A stretch of DNA of 64,000 nucleotides from Allantophomopsis cytisporea (lineage: Eukaryota; Ascomycota; Leotiomycetes; Phacidiales; Phacidiaceae). The DNA lies in NCBI GenBank assembly GCA_024752435.1, contig CP103030.1:1426001-1490000 (forward strand), written 5' to 3'. The notes beneath the pieces were generated by a model. It was not told the DNA's origin. It was given only the letters and a program-made list of their open reading frames with translations, and did no database searches. Shown here one piece after another: positions 1 to 11,840 of this stretch. A program made the translations under genes and the position numbers. How positions within the stretch are numbered: the stretch's first letter is position 1; every line of letters begins with the position of its first letter.

Positions 1-16
1 TTGCCAAAGTGTAATC

Positions 17-847
17 ATGTCGCTGCCCAATATTGGTGGATTGTCTCTAAATGAGATCATCCCGCGAAGTCGTGCAGACATGACTTTTGGCGAACAATGT
101 CGCGAATTCGAAGAAGAGACTGGATACAGATGGAGATTTGATAACGAGGGCAATCTTTATGAGCCATTTCCGTTTCAGCCAATGGACCCGCGTTATATCT
201 CGAGCATGGAGATCTCCCAGAGCATCCTCGCTGCTCCCGATTCCGATTCCGACTCCGACTCCGACTCCAATTCCAAGAGGATGAATCCACTTTGGGAAAT
301 ATCGAGGACGAAAGATTTGGATAGCGATCGCAAAATGAGGAGATGGTTTCGTTCTATGGAAGCAAGCGCGTTGGCAGATGGGTTTATTTCTCGCACGGTA
401 TGCCGCCCTAATTATGCTCGTCACCAAGACGAACACAACGGACAACCGGAGAGCGAGTCAGACTGGATGGATATGTCTAACTTCATTGGTCTGTTGGATA
501 GCGAGAAGCGTAAATGCGCCGGCAAACTCACAAAAGCATTTGCAGGAAAAACACTTGCTCGTCACCCTTCCCGATACCGGCAGGCTGTCAAGCATTATCA
601 GATGAGCGTACAGGCCTGGAAGGATCAATGTGCTGAGGATGAGAAATTGGAGAAAGAATGGGAGGTGGAGGAGTTTGAAGATGCCCTGGATGAGCCGGAC
701 GAATCTCTAGGGATCGAGAGTATCAAGGACGTTGATGGACAGAAGGAGATGAATGAAGAAACCCGGAGCGAGGAGGATGAAGAATGGGTTGTTCTCGGAC
801 TGGAGGCTACAAATGATGATGGCAGTGAACACAGCGAAATGTGGTAG
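17..847 (+). CDS. Acidic protein of unknown function (276 aa)
   Basis: I do not recognise this protein. It is an uninterrupted reading frame of 276 codons from the ATG at 17 to a TAG. The frame is also open through the 16 bases before the ATG, so the true start or an upstream exon could lie outside the window. Visible features are a Ser-Asp dipeptide run at about residues 75-86, encoded by a GAYTCC hexamer microsatellite at about 238-275, and a strongly acidic C-terminal third (roughly residues 205-270) rich in Glu and Asp with several Trp. There is no signal peptide or membrane segment. The central part (about residues 105-205) is more globular in composition, with spaced aromatic and basic residues. 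Length, ordinary composition and lack of stops support a real gene. Function cannot be inferred. Confidence 0.6.
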   Translation: MSLPNIGGLSLNEIIPRSRADMTFGEQCREFEEETGYRWRFDNEGNLYEPFPFQPMDPRYISSMEISQSILAAPDSDSDSDSDSNSKRMNPLWEISRTKDLDSDRKMRRWFRSMEASALADGFISRTVCRPNYARHQDEHNGQPESESDWMDMSNFIGLLDSEKRKCAGKLTKAFAGKTLARHPSRYRQAVKHYQMSVQAWKDQCAEDEKLEKEWEVEEFEDALDEPDESLGIESIKDVDGQKEMNEETRSEEDEEWVVLGLEATNDDGSEHSEMW

Positions 848-1700
848 TTTAAGAGAGAAGATTTGATCGGGGGAGAAAACGATCGTTCTGGTCGATGATA
901 TATTACCTGTCAAAGGTCATCTGGACAATACCTAGCATTTCCTGGCTGACCAATTCTCTCTGCCTTACATAGTTCGATATAAGTTATACTTATCCCAAGT
1001 CACGATAAGGAAGATTGAAACACGTAGGGTGAGGGGAAAAGCCGGAGAGCAATATGGGATTATCAAAAACCATCTCTTACGGTAAGTTCAATGAATGATA
1101 CTGATGATGATAACGATGATGTGGTGACAACGTCCCTGCAGTAAGTGATGCACGTCCCCTTCTCGCCTGCTCAACGAATAATGCGCCAGGCATCTATTTG
1201 CACCAACGACTGTCAAACAATTGACTTTCAACCTCGACCTACTTCAGCTTTGCTTTGCTTGTCAACTTCTTCACCACGAATATCCACAACTCAAAACTCA
1301 AACTCAACCACCATTGATCAATACTACACGCGCGAGTAATCCTCCAAAAACAACTCATCTTCTTCTTCGAAATCACAACAGTACAGTGATTCCGCGCATT
1401 CACATACAACGAAAAGCCCCAAGTCGATCAGAAGCTCCGACAAATTCACATTACCTCACGGGCTGTTTGCTGCCCCACTACCACAACCTTCTACAACACG
1501 ATTGATCCTCCACAAATCAATTCTCTCTCGACGTCCATACATTAGAGGACATCCCACGATACGACATCTTACAGCTACAAACTTTAATCTCCCTTGCCTA
1601 GCAGTTTTCAGGCTGCATCACGCACGCGACTAGTATCGCACTGTCAAATTCCACCTACAAAACACATATACTGTCTCAGAGAAGAGACAAGTTAGTCAAA
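848..1700 (+). other. Intergenic region and probable dhh1 5' leader
   Basis: There is no supportable gene here. The distal half (about 1190-1700) is C/A/T-rich and G-poor, with repeated CAAC, CTCAAC and CCAC tracts. This is typical of the promoter and leader of highly expressed filamentous-fungal genes. It leads directly into the dhh1 start, so part of it is probably 5' UTR (inference). Confidence 0.5.
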
Positions 1701-3415
1701 ATGTCTGATGCTCTAGCACAACAGCTGGAGTCGACGAAGTTGAGGTATGGCTACTCATTTTTGCCGCCCATTATGACTGCCTCCTAACTATGTTGACAGC
1801 GGAGGCGAAACCGAGGATTGGAAGGCGGGGTTGAAGCTACCAGCAAAGGACAACAGACAACAAACCGAAGTGAGCGAATATCCCAACTACCAAAACAACT
1901 TTGCGCTAACAGTTTCAGGATGTCACTGCTACCAAAGGTCTCGAATTTGAAGACTTCTCCATCAAACGTGATTTATTAATGGGTATCTTTGAGGCTGGGT
2001 TCGAAAAACCATCACCAATTCAAGAGGAGGCAATTCCTGTCGCGCTTACCGGACGAGACATCCTTGCTCGGGCGAAGAACGGTACCGGCAAGACAGCTGC
2101 TTTTGTTATCCCCGCCCTCGAACGCATTAACCCAAAGAGCTCCAAGATTCAATGCTTGATTCTTGTCCCTACTAGAGAGCTCGCCCTTCAGACGTCCCAG
2201 GTTTGCAAGACTCTGGGTAAACATCTTGGCATCAATGTTATGGTTACAACCGGTGGAACTGGTCTCAGAGATGATATTGTCCGTCTTTCCGAGCCTGTCC
2301 ACATTGTCGTCGGAACACCAGGAAGAATTCTTGACCTGGCAGGAAAGAATGTTGCCGACCTCAGCGAATGTCCAATGTTCATCATGGACGAAGCTGACAA
2401 ACTCCTCTCGCCCGAATTTACCCCCGTCATCGAACAACTTCTCCAATTCCACCCCAAGGATCGCCAGGTTATGCTCTTCTCTGCGACTTTCCCAATCACC
2501 GTCAAAAACTTCTCCGACAAGAACATGGACAGCCCTTACGAAATCAACCTTATGGACGAACTTACCCTTCGCGGTATCACTCAGTACTACGCCTTCGTCG
2601 AAGAGAAGCAGAAGGTCCACTGCTTGAACACCCTCTTCTCAAAGCTTCAAATTAACCAGTCGATTATTTTCTGTAACTCCACCAACCGTGTCGAACTTCT
2701 CGCCAAGAAAATTACTGAACTTGGCTACTCCTGCTTCTACAGTCACGCTCGCATGCTTCAGGCCAACCGCAACCGTGTTTTCCACGACTTCAGAAATGGT
2801 GTCTGCCGAAACTTGGTCTGTTCCGATTTGCTCACTCGTGGTATCGATATTCAAGCTGTGAATGTCGTTATCAACTTCGATTTCCCAAAGAATGCCGAGA
2901 CATATCTTCACCGCATTGGTCGATCTGGACGTTTTGGACACTTGGGTCTTGCCATTAACTTGATCAATTGGGATGATCGTTTCAACCTCTACAACATCGA
3001 GCGTGATCTTGGTACAGAAATTCAGCCAATCCCACAAACCATCGATAAGAACCTCTACGTCTACGATACCCCAGAGAATATTCCACGCCCAATATCCAAT
3101 GCTGTTGCCCGTCCTCAACAGCAGCAACAACAACAACAGCAACAGCAGCAGCAAAACCAGCAGCAAAATGCACGCCAACAGATGCCACAAGTAGCTATCC
3201 AACCAGGCTACAACGGTCGCAACCAACCTCAAGGTCAGCGTCAACCACAAGGTCAACGTGGAGGACATCAAGGCTTTTCAAGAGGAACCGGCCGCTTTGA
3301 CCAACAAGGGGGTGGACGAGGACGTGGTGGTCAAGGCGGTCGCGGACAAGCGCAGAACGGCCATGAAATCCAGCAGCAGCGAGGTCCCCGTGGTCCCCAG
3401 CCCCAAGCTTCATAG
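1701..3415 (+). CDS. dhh1: DEAD-box ATP-dependent RNA helicase Dhh1/DDX6
   Basis: Exons 1701..1744, 1800..1869 and 1919..3415 give 536 aa; yeast Dhh1 is about 506. Introns of 55 and 49 nt have GTATGG/CAG and GTGAGC/CAG ends. The joined N-terminus runs into [15 protein letters not shown], the conserved Dhh1/DDX6 Q-motif lead. Helicase motifs are in order: AKNGTGKT (motif I, about 90-97), PTRELALQ (Ia), GTPGR (Ib), DEAD as D195-E-A-D198 (II), SAT (III), and the C-terminal RecA lobe ending with [10 protein letters not shown] (VI). The C-terminal tail is disordered, with a poly-Gln run (about 438-455) and RGG/RGQ repeats. Orthologues act in cytoplasmic mRNA decapping and translational repression in P-bodies with Edc3/Pat1. 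The Q/RGG tail is a common condensate-forming feature of fungal Dhh1. The identification is secure. Confidence 0.96.
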
Positions 3416-4871
3416 CTTGAATCCTTATTCAAAATTCATTAAGGGGGGCGGGTGAGTAATTGCTTCAACACTGTATATATTTTCCATTCATTCTAGGAAC
3501 CGTTACCATAGACGGCAGAGCATACTTGACTCGACATCCATCTATTGCAGCTTTCTCATTGGCTCTTGGGCCACAAAGTTCCGCTCACCTTCGAACCATT
3601 CTATCCTACGATTCGAGCGTATTTTGGGTCGTTTCTTTGCTCTTCCGAGGGTGCTACGTTTGTCTGTATGATATGATTTTCCTTTGTTTCCTTCATTTTC
3701 AATGGCAGATCTTCACGACTTGTTATGTCATGAGGAAAAGTTTTTCTTATGGCGGTGCGATTCTTCCTTTATTGATTTTCGTTTTCTCTGACGAATAAGA
3801 ATATCAATTGGGAGGATGGCGTATTGTGGCGTTAGGCAGGAATACCTTCAAGCTTTACCTTTGCTCGGTAATTGAGGGTTGTGAGATGGGAGTCATGCTT
3901 GATAGCATGGCGTTCTGCGGGTTATTGGTATGGACTGCGGACTTGATTTGGGTTCGTTCATGGTAGGGAGGCACCAGCAGGCTTTGGTCTGGGTGTCTCT
4001 TGGTGGGCTGGGATGATGGGGGATGGATGGTGCAGGTTTAGAGATTCAATTTATGTCACTTGTCGTGTGCTCTGTGATCGACTCGCTAGATATTTGGCGG
4101 ATAGTTATAGGATACGAAAAAGAAAGGGGGAATGTGTGGGGATGCGAGGCGAACTCTCTCTACTCCTAACAATGATAACTTCTTCCCTTAAATGTGTTTT
4201 GGTCTTGATGGTATGCTTTCTTGGTGAGGTGTTTAAATGCTGTACTCGTGAGAAGCGCATTACCACAGCACTGAATGCGTTATAAAGTTGATCTGAACTT
4301 AATAATACCTAATATCCCTAACTAATACAAGCCACGTTTCGTCTAATATGGTGGTGTGCCCTCATATATGATATGCTGCGTAGGTACTTTTTGTTACAAT
4401 ACATTCCATCACGAAATACTAGCCATAAGATCGCGCCGCTCTCTAAATAGTGTGTCTAAATAGACAAGCGGACATCAGAACGATTGGGTCGCGTCGACTA
4501 CAACACAGCCTTGTTTGTGCAATTCAACTGCTAATTGCTCGTAATGCACCTGCAACATATAACCAATAGGAAACCTATTCGGATCACTCGGTTCTGGAAT
4601 CATGCTCTGTCTTTTCTGTTATTGCATCGCATTTATGTTTTCGGGGCTCAGCTTGTGAACTGTTACCTTTGCCTCTATCTCTCAGCTCGTGAACTATTTA
4701 TTACCTTTGCCTCTGCCTCACCACCATCCGCATTTTCTGCTATAATCATTGACTTCTCTCATTATGAGCCCTACAGTTCTTTGGCAGTTCTTGGCAAGTA
4801 AACGCTGCGAATATCTTTCATCCTTGGGAATTTCTCAAGTTTTACCTTAGCCTGGCTAATCTGCCGTTTGA
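3416..4871 (+). other. dhh1 3' region and intergenic spacer, possible 3' UTR intron
   Basis: No coding sequence is supported in these 1.46 kb. A possible 3' UTR intron lies at 3452..3496 (45 nt): GTGAGT donor 37 nt after the dhh1 stop and TTCTAG acceptor. The rest is mixed-composition spacer with T-rich stretches. Small open frames at 3460-3798, 4013-4285 and 4535-4801 have no recognisable content. Confidence 0.4.
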
Positions 4872-6690
4872 ATGACGATGATCTTCGGTGAGGCGCCGAT
4901 GAATCGAACTGCCTCATGGCATCCAGAACCCAAATATCGTGGAACCTCCAATATACTGTCAACCTGTATCATCACGCTAGGCCTCTGTATATGGACTTCT
5001 GTACATCTGAATATTCCAGAAGCGGAAAGCCCGGTGAAAAGCAGCAAGTGGAATCCTGGCCGCTGGATCACAAGGCAGCAATGGCGAAAAGTAGGGTGGC
5101 TCATCCTAGGAATGCTGGCTCCTGAAATGGTACAATACATATCTCTATCTTCAAAGTTTCGATTCGATCATCATAGGCTCAATTACTGACAGGCATGGCA
5201 GGTCGCTTTTACAGTATGGACTCAGAGGCGAGCATCCCGCCGTCTTACAAGTCGAATTCAAGAGCTCATCGGAAACAGAGGCCAGGCATCCAATGTCACC
5301 ATTCCTGAAAATATAGAACATGATTTGGAGATGCAAGCTTCGGATTTTAGTCGGCAGCTTCCTCGAAGACTATACACTTGGACAAACGTACATAGCTTCT
5401 ACGCTATCATGGGAGGTTTTGTCTTCAGCACAGCGGATCTTCCTGAAGAAGAGAAGTTTTTGCCAGGTTCCCGAGATAGAGTAACACTATCTCCAGATGC
5501 ATTGCTCCACTTGGTTGAGTACGACACTCGACTTCTTCCTGATCTATCTGTGGGCGAAATTACAGATAAGAGTAAGGCCAATCAACTTGCCAAGGGTCTG
5601 GTCTGCCTCCAAGCCTTGTGGTTTATAACCCAGTGCATTGTGCGGCTAGCTCAAGGCCTTTCTATTAGCTTGCTAGAATTGAACACATTTGCTCACACTA
5701 TATGCACACTACTTACATACATTTTATGGTGGGATAAACCCTTGGATATTGACGAACCGACTCCCATCCAAGGCAAGAGCATGCACGGAATATGTGCATT
5801 CCTCTGCCATTTCAGCAAATTCGATGGTTCCGCCGATGGCCAGAATTTGAAGTTCCATAGGAAATATGCATACACTCCACAAGTGATGTACAGTGAACGT
5901 GGATTTGAGCCATCCCCGGTAAATTGTCTTCCGAGCTCATTTGAGGTAACTTCTCACATAGTCGATTCTCAAACAGGCATTTCTTCAAACTTGCCAACAG
6001 ACGCCACAGGCACGGGAAAGGAGTGGCTATATATGGGCCAAAGTATTTCCGGGGTCTGCTATGCACGATCGAAATACTACGGTCATGACCGAAGACCTCT
6101 TTCTCTGCATCGGCCAAGAATATCTTATACTCCTAGAGACCGTCGTCGCTGGTCATTAGCTTCTAGTGTATCAGATCGATTTACCGCAAAGTACTGGAAT
6201 AGCCAAAACTTCGTCCGACCCCGAATACCAAATCGACCGGAAGATTTCGCCTTCGGAGATGCCATACTTTTCTTTTATGTTGAGTATCCCGGAGATATCA
6301 AAGACCTTGTATATCTGTTTGGCGCTTTTACATTGGCGGGGTTTATTTTATGGCGCTGTTCATCTCCTTGCTTGGAACTCACCTTTTATCTCCCATTCAG
6401 AGCATATCCTTTGGCAGATATCCGCGACAACGCTCGCTGCTTCAGGTCCAATTCTTTTTGTTTTGCAAGTCTTTTTCCGTACCCTTGTACGAGCTCTTAA
6501 ATCTAGTTTCATCAGTGATGGACTAGATACTGTCCCGTGGACAGCTACAGTACTAGTCGCAGCATTCAGTCTATTCTATCTATTTGCAAGGACTTATCTT
6601 GTTGTTGAGTGTTTTCTTTCTTTGCCATATCTCCCCGAGACGGTTTTCAAACAGGCTCAATGGTCTATATATTTCCCACATATTTCGTAA
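4872..6690 (+). CDS. Multi-pass membrane protein of an uncharacterised fungal family; frame change near 3' end
   Basis: I recognise a fungal family of unknown function, not a biochemical role. Exon 1 is 4872..5129. The intron 5130..5201 (GTACAA donor, GGCAG acceptor) joins GMLAPEM to VAFTVWTQRRA, a hallmark of the family. Hydrophobic segments are near residues 27-48, 74-95 and 190-235, with three more at the C-terminus. Exon 2 is open from 5202, but the conserved C-terminus (YGAVHLLAWNSPF onward to WSIYFPHIS) lies in the next frame, closed by the stop at 6688-6690. The switch must occur between about 6165 and 6345. A 76-nt intron at 6168..6243 would restore the frame but removes plausible residues and has a weak branch site. 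A one-base indel is the alternative. The start is the first ATG before the first membrane segment. An upstream signal-peptide exon is possible. Confidence 0.7.
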
Positions 6691-7112
6691 GAATAGCGGA
6701 CATAGAAATTAAAGTAGTCAAAGCGTAAGGAACAAAAACCATTCTATCGACTAAGACTTAGAATGATATACTCATTGAGATAAATTATGGATACTTGTGG
6801 CCTAAGGAGTGAGGCATACATGCAAGGCTGAGCGATATGCGCTTATCGTCGCTGTCCGCGTTAAACCCGGATCTAATAAAGGCCGACCGTTGGAGACTCA
6901 ACAAGGTAACGCGAGCGAAAGATGAGGTAGTGATGTGTGGTAAGGTTACGGAAGAACTCCATACAACTTTAGCGACAAGTGCCTAACGAATAACCACCTA
7001 CTCCACCTCCACAACGCGTCGCCGCGTGACTTTTATCGTCAGCCTTGTCATTATCATCACCATCTGCACCATAATTCGAATATACGCGTCATATATTCGT
7101 TCTTGACTCAAT
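6691..7112 (+). other. Intergenic promoter region of the DEK_C-like gene
   Basis: This is 422 nt without a gene, containing TCGTC and CACC tracts (about 7020-7075) just before the next start. No specific element was identified. Confidence 0.4.
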
Positions 7113-8494
7113 ATGGCGCCTACAAAGAAGGCCATTACTGATGCGCTTCGCGAGGCTGTTACGCATGCTTATCATCATGATCGCGATACTCTAACAGTAA
7201 AACGTATTCGCACCAAGGTAGAGCAGAATCTCGATCTTGAGGAAGGCTTCTTCCTTTCACCTGCCTGGAAAGACCAAAGTAAAGAGATTATCACCTCACG
7301 AGTAGTGAGTTCTATTCTACGCGTTAATCCTCGAATAGTTTCTGATGAAATTGACAGAACCAATTGGATGAAAATGATGAGGAAGATGAGAAACCCCCGA
7401 CACCCAAGAAAGTCAAGAAAGAAGTGAAGAAAGAGTCCGCACCAGCCAAGAAGCCAGCCAAAAGAGCCTCCAATGGTGGTGCATCACAGCCTTCAAAGCG
7501 TCAGAAGAAAGAAGCTACTCCATCTGACGAGGAAAGCGCGTTATCGAGTTTAGCGGACAGTGATGCCAGCGAGGAAGAGAAACCCAAACCCAAGCCCAAG
7601 CCCAAGCCCAAAGCGCGCGCCGCAGCTCGAATCTCGAAAGCGAAAGCGAAAGCGAAAGTCGAATCCGATGAGGAAGACGTAAAGTCCGAAGCAAGCGAAG
7701 AAGAGAAACCCAAGCCGCGGCGACGATCAGCCAAGCAAGAGTCAGACGATGAAGACGATTTCAAAGGCGAGGATGATGAAAGCGAGGCAGAAAGCAAACC
7801 AGTAGCCGCGAAGCGCGAAACAAACGCCAAGGCCGAGTCTGATTCTGAGCTGTCAGACCTTAAGACTGAGGACGAGGAAGAAGAGGCGAAGCCAGCCGTT
7901 AAAAAGGAAGTCAAGACAAAGCGGGAGCCTGCGGCAAAGGCCGAAGCCGAGGCAGAGGATGAGACGGTCGTGAAGAACGACGACTCGGACAGCGAGATGT
8001 CGGTGCTTCTTGATGAGGCGCCTAAGCCAAAACGCAAGAGTAAATCTGCTGAGCCTTCGAAAGCTAGGAAACCAAAGGCTACAGCGGAGGTCACGCCCGA
8101 CGAGGCGGAGATCAAGAAGTTGCAGGGGCAGTTGGTCAAGTGCGGGATCCGAAAGATCTGGGGGATTGAGTTGAAGAAAGCCGGCGATGAGCCACGGGAT
8201 CGCATTCGGTATCTGAAGAATATGCTGAAGGAGATTGGTATGGATGGACGGTTCAGTGATGCGAGGGCGCGGGAGATCAAGGAGGCGAGGGAGCTGGCAG
8301 CGGATTTGGAGGCTGTTAAGGGTGGCGATGAGTTATGGGGTGTTGGAAGGGGAAGTCGGAGTAAGAAGGGAAAGAGCATGAAGGAGGAGAGTGGAAGTGA
8401 AGAAGAGGATGAGGAGGAGACGTTTGAGCCGAGGGCAGCAAGGGCGAAGGCTGGATTGGCCTTTTTAGGGAGCGAGAGTGAAGATAGTGATTGA
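7113..8494 (+). CDS. DEK_C-domain chromatin-type acidic protein
   Basis: Exons 7113..7304 and 7358..8494 encode 442 aa. The 53-nt intron has a GTGAGT donor and a TTGACAG acceptor. Residues about 5-64 (LREAVTHAYHHDRDTLTVKR, then a VEQNLDLEEGFF-type segment) resemble the DEK C-terminal domain, a DNA/histone-associated fold seen at the N-terminus of many fungal transcriptional regulators. Residues about 70-320 are alternating Lys/Pro, Lys/Ala and Asp/Glu/Ser tracts with several short KP and KA repeats, so probably disordered and nuclear. A second conserved block at about 320-400 (KLQGQLVKCGIRKIWGIELK, then DRIRYLKNMLKEIGMDGRFS) is shared by fungal HIRIP3/regulator-like proteins and may be a histone-chaperone-associated module. 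A nuclear histone- or DNA-binding role is inferred. No enzyme motif is seen. Confidence 0.85.
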
Positions 8495-8798
8495 TTGGTT
8501 TGGGATACTCTACTGTTTTTATTATTTGGGTATATTCCAATCTATGGTTTTCGGTGTTATTTGGGTGGCATTGCGCAATGCTTATAACAACAATAATAAT
8601 AAGTATTTCATGCAGCAGTATGAACCGCTACCATCTCTACTGCATGTGAGTCTCAACTAAACTCGAGACAGGACGGTCAGTGCACAACGATCAGACTTAA
8701 TGTTCAGCTGCTCTTGAAACATGCAAAATGATATTATTAACTCAGCATTATGAGCTTTTACTACAGAAATCCCATCCTATAGACATTGTTGTCCGCAT
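8495..8798. other. Convergent 3' intergenic region
   Basis: This 304-nt spacer separates the 3' ends of two convergent genes. It is AT-rich with an AACAATAATAATAAG stretch near 8587-8602. No gene is seen, and it presumably carries both polyadenylation regions. Confidence 0.4.
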
Positions 8799-10732
8799 TT
8801 ATCTTCCAGGGAAGTACTTAAGCTCAATATATCTAAGGGGTGGGTATGTGATGGCAGCAAACAAGAAACCCAGCTCGATACCTAAATCCGCACCGTAGTC
8901 ACCAATCATTGCAGCAATAGGTCTACAGAAAACCAGGTCAGCAAAGTTCTTAAAATATAACCCATCACCGACCAGGGAAGAGGAATTCAAAGAGAAGAGG
9001 AGAGGAGGGGAAAGGAGTGACATACCCAGTGTACCATGCCTCAGCCATACCAACAACTGCACCTGCGATACCAAAGCAAAATGCGAGACCAGCCGCCAAG
9101 CCAAACGGGAGACGATGTCTGTCATCCCAGACGCTCAGGTCCCAACCAAGGCCGCCCAACGCCTTAATGTGACTCTGGCGGAAGATGACATGCTCTTCGA
9201 CAAAGATGGCGAAGTAAATCATTGTCCAGTACCCAATAATGGCGACGAGATCAGAGAGCACATCGTACAGGCTGTTCTGGCCAACAATGGAAAGTACGAT
9301 CATTACGATGATGGCGAGCAGAGAGTACAAGTAACGCGGAATGTGCAGCGTGAAGTTACCGAAGAGTTGCATGGAGATGGAGATGGAATAGAGGTTGAAA
9401 ACGTTATTGGAGATCATGGACCACGCTAGGATGAAGAGGAAGAAATAACGCACGTCACCTAGCGGGCGGAAGGCTACTTCGATGCTGAGGGAGAATTAGA
9501 TGGGATTTTCGATGGATGAGAGGGAAAGTGGTTGGAGAACTTACAGTGCTGGAGAGGTAGGGTTGTCGTTATATACTGCCGCCCATTCAGTGTTTGTCCA
9601 GAGAGCAGTGCCGAAGCCTGCTCCGCAGGTGATTGCAAAGGCGGGAATGATCCAAACACCGAGGAAGTTGACGAGGAAGATCTTCCATGATTTGGTGGAT
9701 TCGGGAAAGTAGATATACTGTTCGATGTCAGAAATGAGGCCTTCAAAGCAAGGGAGGTGAGATGACGAACGTAGTCTGCAGATACGGGTACCCATCCTGA
9801 TGAAGAACCAAAGATGATGGCAATGAAAGATAGGAGATCTCCGGAATGTGTTCTGCCAACATCCGCTGGATCATCTGCCGTCGCTGGAAAGGGGCCGTGG
9901 GAGAACCACTTGGAACCGACCGAGTAGAGGGAGATAAAGACAATCATGGGTGGAATAAAGGCGAATCTAAATGATGAGCTTTTTTTTTCTACAAGTCAAT
10001 CCAGGAATACATACCTTTCGTAATAATGCACATATCTGAAACCTGCAGTCGCAATAAGAAAACTAACAACGGCAACAATAACAATTCCCCAACTGGTCGG
10101 CAATTGTCCTGTGCTGATAGAGTTCAAAGTCTGACCTCCTTGAATACAAGCCAAGACTCCAAAAACGACCTCAGTTAGAATATTCAATGCGGACATGACC
10201 ATAGCACCATAGAAGCCGAACACATAGCGAGAATTGACAAGCGCTCGAAGGCCATTTCGTTTACCAAAGATAGCCATGTATGCTGAACATGCGGATCCTA
10301 AAGCACCTGCTCCCCATGTAATCCAGATCGATTCCGCAAGAGTGAGCTTGAAGAGACCAGGTCCAAGCGTGCCGGTTGTGAAGGTACCGATCGTAAGACC
10401 AGCAGAAGCCCTGAAGCAATCAGCAATTGTCCTCCGGGAGATTCTTGAGAAACATACCAAATGAGACAAAGACCCCAGAATGATTGTGGTGATCGTTCTG
10501 CTGCAGTAACCCGTTGAATTCCACGTGCCTCGAAGCCGAGAGATTCGAGCTTCTTCGACCATGTTCCCAAGACACCCCAATACGTGCTAGAAATATTCAC
10601 AACTTGTCCATCGATGATCTCATTATTCAGTGAATTGACATCAACAGAGCGTCTCTTCTCGCCGTACAGCTCGGGATCTTCCTGGGAGCCAGCATGATGA
10701 CCGTTGGTCTTACTCTCGTATACATCAGTCAT
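8799..10732 (-). CDS. fcy2: NCS1-family purine/cytosine permease (Fcy2/FcyB-like)
   Basis: Six exons on the minus strand: 10458..10732, 10015..10410, 9771..9966, 9545..9717, 9026..9484 and 8799..8922. They give 540 aa; yeast Fcy2 is 533. All five introns (47-103 nt) keep phase, with GT/AG ends; the third uses the less common GTTCGT donor. The N-terminus is cytosolic and hydrophilic. The LESLGFEARGIQRVTAAERS block precedes the first membrane segment. The family signatures GWVPVSADY, GYWTMIYFAIFVEEHV and the terminal YPPLRYIELKYFPGR are all present, with about 12 hydrophobic segments. NCS1 permeases of this branch are plasma-membrane proton symporters for adenine, guanine, hypoxanthine and cytosine, and also admit 5-fluorocytosine. 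Substrate range here is inferred from family. Confidence 0.95.
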
Positions 10733-11840
10733 GGCGGCGATATCAATTGGAGTTCACCTTGATGATTGATATCAAGATTCTGACCCCAAGTGCTTGGAAA
10801 GGATATAAGAAACGAACGAGGAGATGGACCTGGACGATAAATCTGGATGGGCGTTTTTACTTATCTGTCTGTCATACAACCGGAAACGCACGACTGTCCC
10901 ATGCCTACTTCGTACAGCGATGTACACGACATGGTAGTGCTGCACCTTGTGCATGTCCATGCAGCCAATCTCGGCCACAGATAAGAAAAAAGAAAGTCGT
11001 CCATGCTTACCCAAGGTACTGGGAAAGCAGAGCCTTCTTTTGAGCTGCTTACCTGTTTACTCCATACTACCACTTGTCTAGAAGGATTCTTATTTCTGCA
11101 GCTATCCCTCACATTGGATTCTGTTTGGATATTCCAAGATGCGAGTGCAGGCATAAGCATATGATCACCTGCCTGAAGTGGTTGGCGAACGTGGTGTGCA
11201 GTTTCGGGATGTTGGTAAAGGATGGGGTTGAGAGTGTTGGTGGTCTTGGTGTTGGACAATGAATGATAAGATGGCCACTAAGTGCCCTCCCTCCACGATT
11301 GCACACACCGGACGTCGCCGTCGTCGGTTCATCCGACATGAACGGGTGAGATCTTCCATTGGCCTGTCTGTGTACAAATACAGCCACAGCGGCGAGGTTG
11401 AGCTGCGACCCTTGCTTTCGTGGAGATATGCCCCGAAGGCAAAGAGTACACAGTAGACCCTGAGTACTTTGACTGGAGACGAAGGCCTCGGTAAGCGAGT
11501 GATTGCTTTGATACCCACCCACCACCTTGTACTACCACCGCGACCTTCTTGGCATCAGTTCTCGCCTTGGATCATCATTCATCTACACACGGTGTACTGA
11601 AGGAGTACATGAGCGCCAGTCGTCACAGATGTGTAGATATCTTTATGACAAACTGTAGACCTAGCCGAATCCCGACTCATTTACAAAATTCATGTACATA
11701 CAAGGATTAGGGTCAACAGTAAAAATAAATCAAATTTAAATGAACATGGAATGATAGAACAACCCTGAAGCGAAACCCATGAAAAGAAGGTTATCTTTAT
11801 CACTGTAGATCTTGGCACATATATCTGCTGGTCTCCTCCA
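10733..11840. other. Intergenic region upstream of the purine permease
   Basis: These are 1.1 kb without a supportable gene. Open frames on both strands between 11060 and 11525 have no recognisable motif, splice-consistent partner or family resemblance. The 200 nt next to the permease start presumably hold its promoter. Confidence 0.35.

Noticed and set aside
7501..8379. 292-codon minus-strand open frame opposite the DEK_C-like gene
   Set aside because: It is a Ser/Ala/Leu-rich antisense shadow of Lys/Glu-rich coding repeats.
11109..11525. Overlapping minus-strand frames of 117-138 codons between permease and secreted protein genes
   Set aside because: Two frames are open over the same DNA, with no recognisable protein features and no splice-consistent extension.
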